In this document: positions 47,452-59,182 of the stretch, piece by piece
Layout of the letters: each line of letters begins with the position of its first letter
Numbering within the stretch: position 1 is the first letter of the stretch
Assembly: GCA_963855995.1 (NCBI GenBank)
Contig: OY979717.1
Span: 39,206,380 to 39,270,379, forward strand
Source of the DNA: Muricea muricata
Taxonomy: Eukaryota; Cnidaria; Anthozoa; Malacalcyonacea; Plexauridae
Direction: 5' to 3'
DNA length: 64,000 nucleotides
Program-made: the position numbers and the translations under genes
Notes under the pieces: generated by a model
Databases searched by the model: none
The model's input: the letters and a program-made list of their open reading frames with translations, nothing else
What the model was told of the DNA's origin: nothing

Positions 47452-50319
47452 TAGATACATATAGGTTTTTAAATAATTCAATATGGACGAGTCTGACCTG
47501 TTGATGCAGACAACTAGAACATTAACTGGTAAACTCAATAGCAATGGAGAACATTATATGCATGCTCTACCTTTGTTTGTTTTAGTGCTGTCTTGGTTTA
47601 GAATTCCTCAATACCAACATATCTGGTGAAATGGCACAGTTCCTCAAGACTGATCAATCTAAATATGTTCCTCTTCATGGAAATGATACTGATGAACAAA
47701 TTGTTTTAGAATTTATATTTCTTGATGGTGACCAGTTAACGGAAGAGCATGCTAGAAATGTGCAATGAGTTTTCAAAGATGGGGATAATGTTTATGATCG
47801 CTTGGAAGGACTTGACCCAACACATGCTGACTGGCATGCCAAAGTAAATTTATATCAGGTATATTAAATTGTTACACAAATATCTTATATGTTGCAAAAG
47901 CACACAATTTGTACAAATTATCTTTGAACACCTTCAAAAATAATAATTGCTGGATTATTTCTTGCTTGTATGTCATTGCATGTGCAATTGCATACAAATA
48001 ACAAATTGTAATAAATTACATGTAACTGATGTAAGATGTCTAGGGCCTAAATCAGAATTAAGAGACCTTCAAACTGTTTGAGTGCACATTTTTATCTAAG
48101 AAATTAGCTCAAACTCAATGTTATAACTATGTAGTAAGTATACATACGTTTAATTTTCCTGCACATTCCAGCAACTTTTGGAAGTGTCTTAATTTATAAT
48201 TGATTAATCTAGACTGAATTTTTTGGGAGTCTATGAAGAAGTTTGGTTTTTAATGGCTAATCAATCAACTGGGTTTTCTTTTCAAGTCTTATTGAATTAA
48301 ATTCATATGTGATAGTTTGCTGATATAACATGTCATTATTTTAGATTGAAAATAAGATATTTTTGAAGGATGAATCTGCTGCAGAAATCGGGACAATAAG
48401 AGCTTCAATTAATAGAAGTGGCAAGACCAATGCTGGAAAGGGTGCAAAAGATTATAATGCATACAAGGATTTTCATGACAGGGAAATTGAAGCACACATA
48501 TTGGCATCCTTTGTGACATTTGCTGGGATGAGTGACTTTGATGGTATATAATTATTTTATCTTTATGTTATAATAAGCAGCTTTTAATTAAATTAAAAGA
48601 AAATACTAAAAATTATAAATTGTATTAATTAGAACCAAGTGAATTGATGAGTCATATGATCCTTATTGGAAGTTAACTCCCCCCTTTTATATGATACATA
48701 AATTATCACATAATTAAAAGTACCCAAAATGAAGTTTATGTTTTCTGAAAAGAGGCATTTACCTGTTAAATAGTGTATTATATCCGTAGCTAATATAGTA
48801 AGCACTGACTTTATATTTTATATCTATTTTATCAGGTCCTCCATCGAAAATTCAACTTCCAGCTAAATGGGATAACAGGGCACAAAAAAGAACATGGTTC
48901 CATGATATCATAAGAGAGTTTCTTGCCATGTATGTTTTTGAAAATCAAGAAGTCGCAGAGATAACCGACAATGTAATTAACCTGGAAAGTAATGTGAACT
49001 TAGGATTTACCTGTCGATTACAGGAATGTGGGAAGCATTACAAGAGTGATTCTTGGAGAGTAAGGTATGTGCATCTCGGTCTGGTTATTAATAAACCATT
49101 CTCTGACCAAAGATTTCTATTTACATGTTTACAGCTATACCGGTATGTCATAATAGCCTTCAAAATCTAAAACACTGTTACACTTAAATATAGAAGGGGC
49201 AAAACCAGGATTCATGCTTAAAAGCAGTTATATGCGCACTATTGTTTTTCACTTGTCCTTTGACTCAGCCACACCAACATGTTGAAAGCAAATATGTTGC
49301 ATAATACACCATTTCGTAGCTACAGTACCAGCTTAATTCAATGCTATGTCACTTCTGCCATTAACCTAGCCATCTGAGGGTCGGTTGTTGAAAAGGCAGT
49401 TCTCTTAATCCAGGGTTAACTTAAAATTCAAGGCAAATTTCTGAACAGCTAATATATCAACTTGGAAATATCTCTGAATCAATAGGAGTTTTCGTTTCTG
49501 AATTCTTTAAATAAATGGGGGTGCAGAAATACACAGTGTATATTGAATGTAATATAACACAGCAGGTTAAATGTAACATAGGGTTAGCATTAATCCAGCT
49601 TTGATCATGAACAACCAGCCCCTGTGCATTGTAATGCTGCTCGTCCATAAAATTATATAGTTTGAGAACCCTTTAGTATAGACTGCAAGCAGTCTGGCCT
49701 TTTTTCCCTGAGATCAGGTACACATGCTCTGGATGCACTTTGTCAAACTGTATATTTTAAAATTGATGAAACTGGCTGTGCATGTTTATAAAAAATGTAA
49801 TGCATTATGACTATGCATGTTTAATTTTGCATATCATTAAGTAATATATTTTTATAGGCATGAGATGCATCAACACGGTCTGAGAGTGGAAGATACAGGT
49901 CAAGATGATGGCAGAAATAGCTTGGATTACTATAAGTGCTGTGCACCCAACTGTGGACTGGTTTACAAAACCAAGGCAACATTAAACAGGTAAAGGAGAT
50001 CACCATTTAAATGCTTGAATTAATAGGCAGGTAATTTGGCCCATTTGGCAGAGGGAAATGTTTTTTGGAGGGGGTAGTGCCCCCTGACCACCCAAAATTA
50101 GAATTGCCAGAGTAAAAGTAGTGTTTTGACATCAATTGATACTCACACGCTTTTAATACGTAAAAAAACAAATGCTAATAGCAATGACCAGAAGTACCCA
50201 AAAATATGCATATCTTTAGTGATGCAACAATGCATCCCCTTACAGGGAAAACTGCTTGACCTCTGTCATATGAGCCCAAATCTGCCCTTTCTATGGAGTC
50301 AAACTGTGTGGTGTACTTC

Positions 50320-50504
50320 ACAAATAGATTACATTTTGCTGTTGTCTGTTCGGTTATAGATACACGGTATGACGTCATAATGTGGTAAGAACAAAAAGTG
50401 GCCCACGAGCCGCCTAGGCGAGCGGGTCACCGACGTTCTTACCACATTGACGTCTACCGTGTATCTATAACAGAACAGACAACGGTAAAATGTAATCTAT
50501 TTGT
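50320..50504. mobile_element. Foldback MITE in intron 6
   Basis: Arms of about 73 bp: CAAATAGATTACATTTTGC then TTATAGATACACGGTA and AATGTGGTAAGAAC, repeated in complement on the right. The loop is GC-rich (CGAGCCGCCTAGGCGAGCGG). Confidence 0.82.
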
Positions 50505-52141
50505 TTTATATAATAAAAATGGGAAAAATTTTCTCAAAATAAACTTTCTAGTGCGACAAAAAGACTTTAGCGCACCATTTGATGTGATCATGATCTATAC
50601 AAAACAAAGCACGCCGTTGGCTGCCGATAGTTCTAAAATTGCTGTGAATAATGTGATTGGCTTGTCACTGAAATGGCGTCAGCGTGCGTCTGTCCTGTAA
50701 TAGATCACAGTTCTCGACCAATGAAAATTCAGAATGAACTATGATTATTATATAAATGCGTATAGACAGATAGAGATAGAAAAACTTTATTTAAACATGT
50801 TCACCCTTTCAACTTGAGCTGATTTCCAGGAGGGATGTGTACAAAATGTTTTACATTAAATAAATAATTATTACAGAATTAACAAAGGTAATATGTCGAT
50901 ATACTGTATAAATTGAAAATTAAGTGTTTACAGGTATAAACTTTATTTACATAACTTTAATTAATAATTAGTAATAACCTAATATTTATTTGAAAGGGGC
51001 TGCAAATATTTCAAAGCTCGCCTGATCGAGTAATGTAATAACTAGTGAGTATATTCAAGGACCCTTGTACCTTATCACATCAAAGAATATATGCCAGTTT
51101 GATTCCTGCCTGCCTATTAGTTGTAACTGTCACAGCCAAGGCATTGTGCAAATGAAATTGGTTCCAAAGAGGAATAATAATCTGGCTGAATTCTTTCATT
51201 ATGTGCTGGGCAGTCAGGGATATTCACAAACACTTTTTGGTATAGGGTAGTAAATACTCATTCTTCAGTTTTTTAATTTCTGAAAATATTTGATTGCTGT
51301 GATTTTTTCAAGATAATTGCTTTAATTATGTTGCCACCCCTCCCACTAGACAAGAGTACAAGACCAGCAGCTGAATTTTTACATGCATAATTGTACAGTA
51401 TCATTTATTACAGGCACTTAAAGAAAGAGCACACTGATTTCATCCCAGAAACTACAGAGGGCAAAGGCAAAGATGACAAGAAAAATGCTGAAAACTACAA
51501 GTTTAACTACCATAAAGCAAAGATGCGCTTTGGTCTAATGCTATTTGACATCAATGATGCCATAAGAGAAGGGGATGGCAAGCGTTTGGTATGCCTGTAC
51601 CAACTGGCTCTTCTCTTTTACAAATGTTATGGGCACACTAAATACTCCTATACATGTTTGCTGTTCTTAACGAAAGTCAATGCTATTTTGTCAAAAGAAA
51701 AAGCACAAAGTTTAATTTCAAATAGGTTCTCAACAACCATGGAAAAATAGGTAAAAACATATCATTAGATCTAAGATTAGAACACTTGAACAACATTCTC
51801 AAGGCATGTTTGAAGGTGCTTGGTTCCAACTTCTGTGAAGCATCTGCACAAAGAGTAGCAAGGTCTATTGAAAGATAGACGAGATATTACAAAGTATTGA
51901 CAACGACTGTGACAGGTACAAGGAAATCAAATCTCGTTCAAAAACAGACCCAACTGAAGCTGTACAACAAATCGTTGGTGACCTTATCAGCCAGAATGCT
52001 TTTGTATATATGCCGGGAAGAGAAGGCTATCAATCCTTCCCTCATTTCAATTCCAACCTGTTAGAACAACTTGACTATCGTGATTTACATCAGTGGATGA
52101 AAGATAAACTGTCGTTATGGTCAAACATGTATGAAAAATAG

Positions 52142-52825
52142 ATGAGTTTTGTACAGTATATATTTGACATTGCAATTATAATTCCTAGTACCTTCATGGA
52201 CTCCCATCTTTGCACATTGTAGAATGGATGCAAAATTAACATCAACTGCAAAGCAATGCAATATAGTGTTTGCATGACAACATGTCATAAAATTCTAAAA
52301 GTAACAATATGTATATACATGGTACAATATGATAATGTACATCTTAACTGGCACATATAGAATTGGTACGCATATAAATGGTGCTAAATAATAGTGCTGT
52401 AACAAGTAACAGGTTAAGCACAAATATAGGCATAGCCATAATGAACGAAACATAAATTTTGAAAATTCTAAATCAGTACTGAGTAGGTGCAACAACGAAA
52501 CATAATTACCTAAATAGAAGAACTTGTTGTGTGAACAAAGGTAAAATACAGTGATCCCATCATAAAATTCAAAATCAAGCAACCAGGGCTTCATATGCTG
52601 TATATCAGCTGCTTTTAACATGTATATAACAGGTCTTTTTCAGAATATTCATCATTATTCTGATAACAGAACTGAGTTACTTAACAGTTCATAAATGTCA
52701 GGAATAACAAATAAGCATGGTCCACACATTGTCTCTTAATCAGTACAAATTGGCAACCATAATTAATAATGTGACAGATGCAAGTTCAAATTTGGAAAGA
52801 GTCAAAAGTTTATAATTCACTAAGT
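52142..52825. other. Gap between the tail-to-tail genes
   Basis: AT-rich, no coding region. Polyadenylation signals of both genes should lie here, with several AATAAA-like words, but none can be assigned with confidence. Confidence 0.5.
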
Positions 52826-55159
52826 TCAACTCTCATATTGTGGCAAAAGGTCTGGATCTTCATCATCACTGTCTGTGTTGTCAAAGTAGCTTTTGAAATA
52901 ATCTGTTTCGCTCAATTCAGCATCTAACAATTCCATTTCATCAATTGAGTCTGCCAGGTCGATATCACTAATACCATAATTACATGTAGCACCTAAGGTA
53001 TCTTGAAAAATGTCTTGAAAAACATTCAAGATAAATTTGGCATGCTTACTTGAAAATACTGGCGAGGTATGAAACAAATCCTCCAATGTAAATATACTTT
53101 CTGCATCACAAACAACAGATGCAATAAGATCATCAGAGAATCCATGAGCAGATGTACTGCCAAACAGTGATGTTGAACTTTCACTTAAAGAATTTTAATA
53201 CAACCCTATCCTCAGTGCAAACCACTCTGGTTTTCTGCTGTGTCTGGGTACAACAGGGTGTTGAGTTTTCAAAGGGGAACTTCTCACCACTGCAATTTTC
53301 ACCATTACATTTGCACAATTTGGTACAGTTTGAACAACATGAATGCAGTGGTTCTACACTGGCCACTGATTTGTCCAATGAGTGCAACAAAGCTTTTCTA
53401 AAACAGGTAGTTGCCCTTATAAATTCTTTAACTGCTGTTTCACACTGTGCAAGTTTTTGTCCTGTTGCAATGACAAAATTATGAGCTCGTTTGCCATCAC
53501 GACCAGCTCTGCCAGATTGCTGAATATGGTCAATGACTGATCTGGCAGGGCCAAAATGAATGGCATAACGTATGTTGGGAAAATTTACACCCATTCCTAA
53601 TGCAGACGAAGCAAGGAGAATGCGAGAATTCCCACTGTCGTGGTTGAAGGAGCTAGTCACTCTATCTTTATATTTTTTCCATGTTGTTGAGTGGTATATT
53701 GCCACAATTCTGTTAGATGGACATTTTGCATGGTGTGGGATGTAAGCTGCTTCACCAAGAACCTTCAGAATATAGGACAAAACTGTAGCAATTTCATTGT
53801 AGGTATTACAAAAAACTATAGTTTTTGGCATTAAAGTTCCAAATTCTTTAGCAATGTCCATTATCCAGTTCAATTATTCCGAATCTTTTCCATTGTCTAC
53901 TAGCTTGACACTATATCTTATATTTGGCCTGTCTGGACTAACTGTAATAGTTAAGGTATCTGGTCTCATAGTCAACATAGTTTTGATCTTCTTGGTTAGC
54001 TTTGTACTTCCAGTTCCAGTTAGGGCAAGTAGAGGCGTTCCTGAAAAATAATATAGAATAAAATAAATGTATAATCATAATACAAAAATAAATAAGAGGC
54101 TTTTTACATGGAGCTAATATTACAGGAAATATGCCCCCCCCCCAACAATTTGTTGCCCGGGTCATTAATTTCCTAGGAAATATGTCCACCCCATATGAGA
54201 AATTGAGGCTTCACAAAGCAAGATCTTAAAATTAGGGGCCAGTCTGGTTCAGAGGCCAGCCTGGTTCTAATATAACTGTAAAATAACATAATGGATTTCA
54301 ACTAAGCAAGTGAGCTGGTTTTAGGACAGGTGGTTGTTTGTCTCCACATACACACCCCCTTTAGTTGATCAGGAAAGTTATTTCAACATAAGAATAAGTA
54401 TATGGCAAGTCTTCTGCATTCTGAGCTCTTACCTTGTCCATAAGAATAAGTATATGGCAAGTCTTCTGCATTCTGAGCTCTTACCTTGTCCACAGAAAGA
54501 TCTAAGAGATGCCAAATTTCCATAATCCTTTCAAAACGCTGGTCCCACTACCTTCTTCCCTTTCATCTTTGCAGTGCCCCTTTGAGATTTGAAATAACTA
54601 ATAGTTCTGTGTATGTATACAAATTAATCTAATACAGCAACAAAAAACTATTTGGAAATATATCGCTCGCATTCTAAATATTACAGCAAAAGCTTTTTCG
54701 AAAGAGTGTTACTTACCAAGTATCAACCGTGTGTGATTCGTCTACAACTATCAAAGATATTTGTTTACCAAGTTCGCTCTTCAACATATGCTGGAAAGCA
54801 CTTGACAGACAATTCTCTGCTGACGCAAATATGACTTCGTACTTAAATATCTCTCTCAGGGAATTCCCGTCGATGGTTAGTTCGGTGGCAGAGATAGAAA
54901 GTTCTTCTAAGCCTTTTATTTGGTCTTCTATAATAATTTTCAATGGAGAAATAACAAGAGTACAACTTCTATGACAGCCAAATTTAATTTTCGCCAGGAC
55001 GTACAACTGGTAGGTAAGGCTCTTGCCAAAACCCGTTGGAAGGATGGCTAGGACATCTTTACCTTTTAGCAAACATTCGACTGCCAGCTTTTGCTCCGGC
55101 TTCAAATATCTAATATTAGTAAAGCTCTCTATTAAACACGCCTCAATCACATCCGCCAT
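52826..55159 (-). pseudogene. RecQ-like helicase gene (broken)
   Basis: SF2 3'-5' DNA helicase family. Exon 1 (54717-55159), starting MADVIEACLIESF, has KPEQKLAVECLLKGKDVLAI, Walker A LPTGFGKS, TLVISPLKIIIEDQ (motif Ia) and VVDESH (motif II, DEAH-like), and ends in TG|GTAAGT. A short exon (about 54493-54550) has DYGNLASLRSFCGQ, then 54040-53181 has GTPLLALTGTGSTK (motif III region), KTIVFCNTYNE (motif IV), SALGMGVNFPNIRYAIHFGP (motif V) and QQSGRAGRDGKRA (motif VI), plus a Cys cluster (CCSNCTKLCKCNGENC) that may bind zinc. An acidic tail ends at 52826. Lesions: TAA near 53874, a frameshift near 53181 and a damaged short exon. Length and motif order fit RecQ. It converges on the DUF6589-like gene. 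Confidence 0.85.
54389..54492. repeat. 52-bp tandem duplication over a splice donor
   Basis: 54389-54440 and 54441-54492 are identical or nearly so (ATATGGCAAGTCTTCTGCAT in each). Both contain the complement of the donor ACAAG|GTAAG of the short RecQ exon. Confidence 0.9.
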
Positions 55160-55557
55160 ATTGCCCCCACGAAACTAATATTCAAGTCTGGAAATTATTT
55201 GTAGAACGAGTATTACGTTCAGATTTGATTGACGGACACATCGATTGTTCAACCAATGGAAATTTTGCGTTGTCTGAGCAACGCGTATTTCATTTCTTCC
55301 TGTGTTGTCTGCAGTCCCTCCTTTCCTTTCCTCCCCCAACTCGCGAGTAGGTGTATCTGTACCCAGGGAAAGGAGGGAGTGCTCGCAGTCTAGTAAGAAC
55401 CTATCAAGTAGGAAAAGAAAAAGGGAACTTCTTGTACTGCAGCAGGAAGTGTTGCTGCATTTTACAATTTGTAGCAGATACTGATTTTCACGGACATGTT
55501 TTGCTATCCATTCCTGATCTTTTGCTGTTATAAAGACCTCATCCGATGGGTTTTATA
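55160..55557. other. Upstream of RecQ: inverted purine/pyrimidine motif
   Basis: Contains CCCTCCTTTCC near 55315 and its complement GGAAAGGAGGG near 55367, together with TGTACCCAGGG at about 55354. The word GTACCCAGGG also starts the RecQ elements at 62053 and 63598, so this may be a related element end. The RecQ promoter should lie here. Confidence 0.5.
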
Positions 55558-55870
55558 CTAGGCAACAATTGGGTAATTGTCGATAACTGCTTTGCTCCAA
55601 ATTTCAGCTAGTACTTCTCCAGCTTGGGCAAAATTTTTCATCTCCAACTCGTGGTCAACCATTTCATTTTTGTTGTTGAGGTGACTTTCGAAAGTATCAT
55701 GGAGTAAAACCACTCCAGCTAAATCATGACTTAATGGTGTATTACGCCACCTTTCAACATGATTAAATGCGCTGCAGCCAGGTGCCTTTGTAGCCAAGTA
55801 GAATGCATCAAGATTATGCTTGAGAAAATACCTTACTGAACACTTGATTGTTTTCTCATACCTGCTGAAA
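55558..55870 (-). pseudogene. Unclassified transposon gene exon
   Basis: About 100 codons: YEKTIKCSVRYFLKHNLDAF, LATKAPGCSAFNHVERW, TPLSHDLAGVVLLHDTFESH and AGEVLAEIWSKAVIDNYPI, preceded on the - strand by an AG acceptor (about 55861). I recall this segment as a frequent exon in transposon-derived genes of cnidarians and molluscs; the catalytic class is not known to me. Neighbouring exons are not found; sequence on both sides is unrelated, so this is an orphan fragment. Confidence 0.5.
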
Positions 55871-55899
55871 AAGAGTGACTTGATCAGCAACAACCTTGT

Positions 55900-56227
55900 T
55901 GTTTACAGAGATAATTTAAAACTACAGTCTGTTTATCTGATACCCTCGTCCACCATCTACAGTGACCATCATAACCAGTTTTGAATCAGTTATGGTCATG
56001 GAAAGTCGTGGGAAATTTCTTGTCGGATCGGGATTTTCCCCTCAAGATATCGAGCTTTGTAAGACGGGATACGGCATTTAAAATACGCTTTAAGTTACAG
56101 GGCGAGATTAGGAATTTGAAAAAATACATCGGGATTAGGGTAGGCTATTGTGGCCCTGTATATCTGAAACCCTCCTGCCCTCTCACTTTAAGCCCTTGCT
56201 TTGCCAGGCCAAATAGCTAAACAGAGC
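55900..56227. other. Spacer up to the Copia insertion
   Basis: An open frame at 55981-56220 has no recognisable features. Nothing else is seen. Confidence 0.35.
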
Positions 56228-56232
56228 TATAG

Positions 56233-56566
56233 TGTTCAGTTTGTGGATGTGGCCATCACTATCCACTGCAGATTAAGTACAACTTAGAACATCAGAGTTT
56301 TGTATCAATCTATTTTTACAGCACAATTACATACATATATATGAGATTACAAGGAATTTGGTTTACAATCATTTACCGTATAAGGTCTATAATAACATCA
56401 GGGAATTTACAATAATTATCTTATCTATGGAATGATGGTCATTTTTATCTAATTATTCTAATTATCCAATTTTCAGTACATATATTTCTTTCGTCACATT
56501 GAGTGTTCAAACTAATGTCTCCTTTTTATAGTAACATTTAACAAAATATTTGAGCATACTTTAACA
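56233..56566 (-). repeat. Copia LTR (3' LTR in element sense)
   Basis: 334 bp, TGTTCAGTTTGTGG to CTTTAACA. It is bordered inside by AAGTGGGGG in element sense, a likely polypurine tract (56567-56577). Like its partner it contains the complement of an ATG (see Gag). Confidence 0.94.
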
Positions 56567-56625
56567 CCCCCACTTGCTCTTATATTTTGAGCTGCAATAG
56601 TTATATATATATATATATGTATATA

Positions 56626-57798
56626 CAGGGGGAGGACCGAAAAAAGTGGCCCCCTATGAAGATAGGGTTTTTAGACTATAATTGTGTAAAGCGTGCGGAA
56701 AACGTAGAGAAATTCATAAACAGGACTGTACAATTACCAAACATGACCGAAGGACTAACACTTTTGAACCTCAAGTGTAATTTTCATCACACAAACAGAT
56801 AAATAATAGTATGTTTTGTGATTAAATTGAATAGTTCAAATGGCTTCCCATCAACCGTTGCTGCAGTTGTTTGGCGGTATTAAAAACGTTTTCACGTAAT
56901 GAACACGTTAACAACTCAACATTACGTCACATTTGTACAATTTACAATGCCATTGTCACATTAACTTAATTTCTCGTTATCGTGTTGTGTCTTATTTTCA
57001 GTACTTTGTTGGCATTCCCTTCGATTTAATAACAGCTTTGCATCTACTACCCATGCACTCCACAAGTTTTTTCAAGTATTCGTCATTTATTTCGTTCCAT
57101 ACAGTTTTAAGAATTTGGAAAAGTTCAACGATCGCAACGATCCCAAACACACAAGTGGAGTTGTTTCCAAATATCTTGCAAATAAGAAGATTGATGTCAT
57201 GCGATGGCCAGCTCAGTCACCAGATTTAAACCCTATTGAAAATTTATGGTCTGAATTGAATCGTAAGACCAAAAATAGAAAACCAAAGAATGAAGATGAA
57301 CTTTTCCAAATTCTTAAAACTGCATGGAACGAAATAAATGACGAATACTTGAAAAAACTTGTGGAGAGCATGGGTAGTAGATGCAAAGCTGTTATTAAAT
57401 CGAAGGGAATGCCAACAAAGTACTGAAAATAAGACACAACACGATAACGAGAAATTAAGTTAATGTGACAATGGCATTGTAAATTGTACAAATGTGACGT
57501 AATGTTGAGTTGTTAACGTGTTCATTACGTGAAAACGTTTTTAATACCGCCAAACAACTGCAGCAACGGTTGATGGGAAGCCATTTGAACTATTCAATTT
57601 AATCACAAAACATACTATTATTTATCTGTTTGTGTGATGAAAATTACACTTGAGGTTCAAAAGTGTTAGTCCTTCGGTCATGTTTGGTAATTGTACAGTC
57701 CTGTTTATGAATTTCTCTACGTTTTCCGCACGCTTTACACAATTATAGTCTAAAAACCCTATCTTCATAGGGGGCCACTTTTTTCGGTCCTCCCCCTG
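56626..57798. mobile_element. Tc1/mariner foldback derivative
   Basis: 1173 bp flanked by TA (56624-56625 and 57799-57800). Ends start CAGGGGGAGGACCG. The two arms (56626 to about 57127 and about 57298-57798) are nearly perfect inverted copies of each other, about 500 bp, and leave a centre of only ~170 bp. The right half carries the end of a transposase gene; the left arm is a copy of that half, so even coding sequence is duplicated in inverse. It sits in the 3' part of the Copia element, between the RNase H stop and the 3' LTR. Confidence 0.92.
57115..57426 (+). pseudogene. Tc1/mariner transposase, C-terminal third
   Basis: Contains NDPKHTSGVVSKYL (second catalytic Asp region) and RWPAQSPDLNPIENLWSELN with the third acidic residue, then a helical tail ending MPTKY. 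The N-terminal DNA-binding domain and first catalytic Asp are missing. The first few codons are arm sequence read through the inversion junction near 57127. Confidence 0.88.
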
Positions 57799-57844
57799 TA
57801 CATATATTTTTTTTTCAGTGTGGTGTATTGTGCGTATGTGGTGT

Positions 57845-58656
57845 TCATGTTTCGTGTTTTCCTAACATAATTTCTCTAAAACTTTCTAGTTTAACTCTGC
57901 TGGCTGGCTTGGTGAAAACATCTGCTACATTTTCTTCGGTTGGAATATATTTTAAGCTAATTCGCCCTTCCTGTATCTCCGATCTAATAAAGTGATACTT
58001 CATATCTATGTGTTTTGATCTTTGATGCTGCTCTGGGTTCTTTGCTAAATTCATAGCTCCCTGATTATCAATCATAATAAGTGACTTACCTTCTTTGATA
58101 CCTACCTTCATGTCCAAACATAGCTGCATAAGGAATTTTGCTTCTTGCACTGCATTAGCGAGTGCTATATACTCTGCTTCACATGTCGATAATGCGACAG
58201 TCAGCTGTTTTCGACTTTTCCATGATATCAATGGACCATGTTGTGAAAGCTGGAAATTGTAACTTGTAGGACTTCGTCTGTCTTCAATGGACGCTCCCCA
58301 ATCTGAATCACAAAAATCTTTAAGCAGTGTTAATGGGGAAAGGGACTTGGTAAAAGTCAATCCTAAATCTTGTGTACCTTTCAGGTACCGCAATACGAGC
58401 TTGGCTGTACCCAAGTCAGCTACTGTAGGCTCGGCCTTTTCTGAGACAATTTTGTTACAATGTAACATAAGTCTGGTCTAGTTCCAGTCATCACGTAGAT
58501 TAGACTACCTACAATTTCTCTATATATTCTTGGGTCACTCAATTTTGGTGATTTTATATTCGAAACGTTCTCAATTCCTAAAACACTCGGAGTTGGCTTT
58601 GGTTTGCAATCCGACATTTTAAATCTTGACAGAATCTTCTGAATATATCGAGTCAC
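57845..58656 (-). pseudogene. Copia RNase H and polymerase tail
   Basis: The polymerase end (58420-58656: TRYIQKILSRFKMSD, SLIYVMTGTRPDLCYIVTKL) is followed by RNase H (57845-58468) with FCDSDWGASIEDRRSPTSY, LSTCEAEYIALANAVQEAKF and MIDNQGAMNLAKNP, ending KHIDMKYHFIRSEI and a Copia-type tail. A frame break near 58460 divides them. Removes the RNA strand during reverse transcription. Confidence 0.92.
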
Positions 58657-59101
58657 ATGATTGAATAAATTTCTCGTGAATCAAAATATCGTGCAGTAAA
58701 TTATTCCAATTCCTACCGCTCTGTTTAAGTCCGTATAGTGATTTCTTTAATTTCCACACTAATGTTTCACCATTCTCACCTACTTGTTCAAAGCCTTCGG
58801 GTTGCTTAATGTAGATTTTGCAATCAATAGGTGCATTTAAATAAGCCGTTTTTATGTCCATCTGATGGACTATCATGTCTTGTTGAACTGTGCGTTGTAG
58901 TAAAGTGCGGACTGTGCTCATGCGTGCAGTTGGTGCAAACGTTTCTTGGTAGTCAATGTCCTGTATTTGTGAATACCCTTTTGCTACAAACCTGGCTTTA
59001 TATTTTTCTGTTCCATTCTGATTGGTCTTAATTGCATAGACCCATTTTGCCCCCACTACTTTCCCTGTCTTTAGGCTGGGGTACAAGTTCAAATGTATCA
59101 T
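58619..59101 (-). pseudogene. Copia reverse transcriptase, front half (catalytic deletion)
   Basis: Has VVGAKWVYAIKTNQNGTEKY, ARFVAKGYSQIQDIDYQETF, MDIKTAYLNAPIDCKIYIKQ (first catalytic Asp) and LKKSLYGLKQSGRNW. The frame then jumps at about 58655 directly to the segment that normally follows the YVDD box, so the box and roughly 70 residues around it are absent. Confidence 0.92.
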
Positions 59102-59182
59102 TGTCTGTTAAAGCGTTCATTTCAGTGTCCATGGCTTCTTGCCATTTAAATGCGTCATGCGCTTCAAGTGCTTGTTTGTAAT

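Larger units (their letters stand above)
44499..52141 (+). pseudogene. DUF6589-like transposon protein, seven exons, two C2H2 fingers
   Basis: Exons: 44499-45340, 46253-46589, 47586-47858, 48345-48543, 48836-49064, 49858-49989 and 51414-52141, all with GT..AG borders and matching phases (Arg AG|G at three of six junctions). Earlier exons may exist. Exon 2 opens with IVADNLDFSVKTR and has HHIPHQYTDEM. Exon 3 has FLDGDQLTEEHARNV and YDRLEGLDPTHADWHAKVNL, typical of DUF6589 proteins. Two fingers, CRLQECGKHYKSDSWRVRHE and CCAPNCGLVYKTKATLNRHL, are each split by an intron. The last exon has LFDINDAIREGDGKRLVCLY and LDLRLEHLNNILKACLKVLG. Lesions: a frameshift in a T run near 44800, TGA at 47766-47768, and frameshifts near 51733 and 51875. 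The Asp in ADNLD and in GDQLT could be catalytic; that is inference. It is tail to tail with the RecQ-like gene. Confidence 0.75.

Noticed and set aside
55981-56220. A 79-codon + strand frame
   Set aside because: No motif, no splice context and no sign of conservation; most likely chance.
56933-57229. A 98-codon + strand frame and its twin on the - strand at 57213-57491
   Set aside because: They are antisense readings of the transposase end in the two foldback arms.
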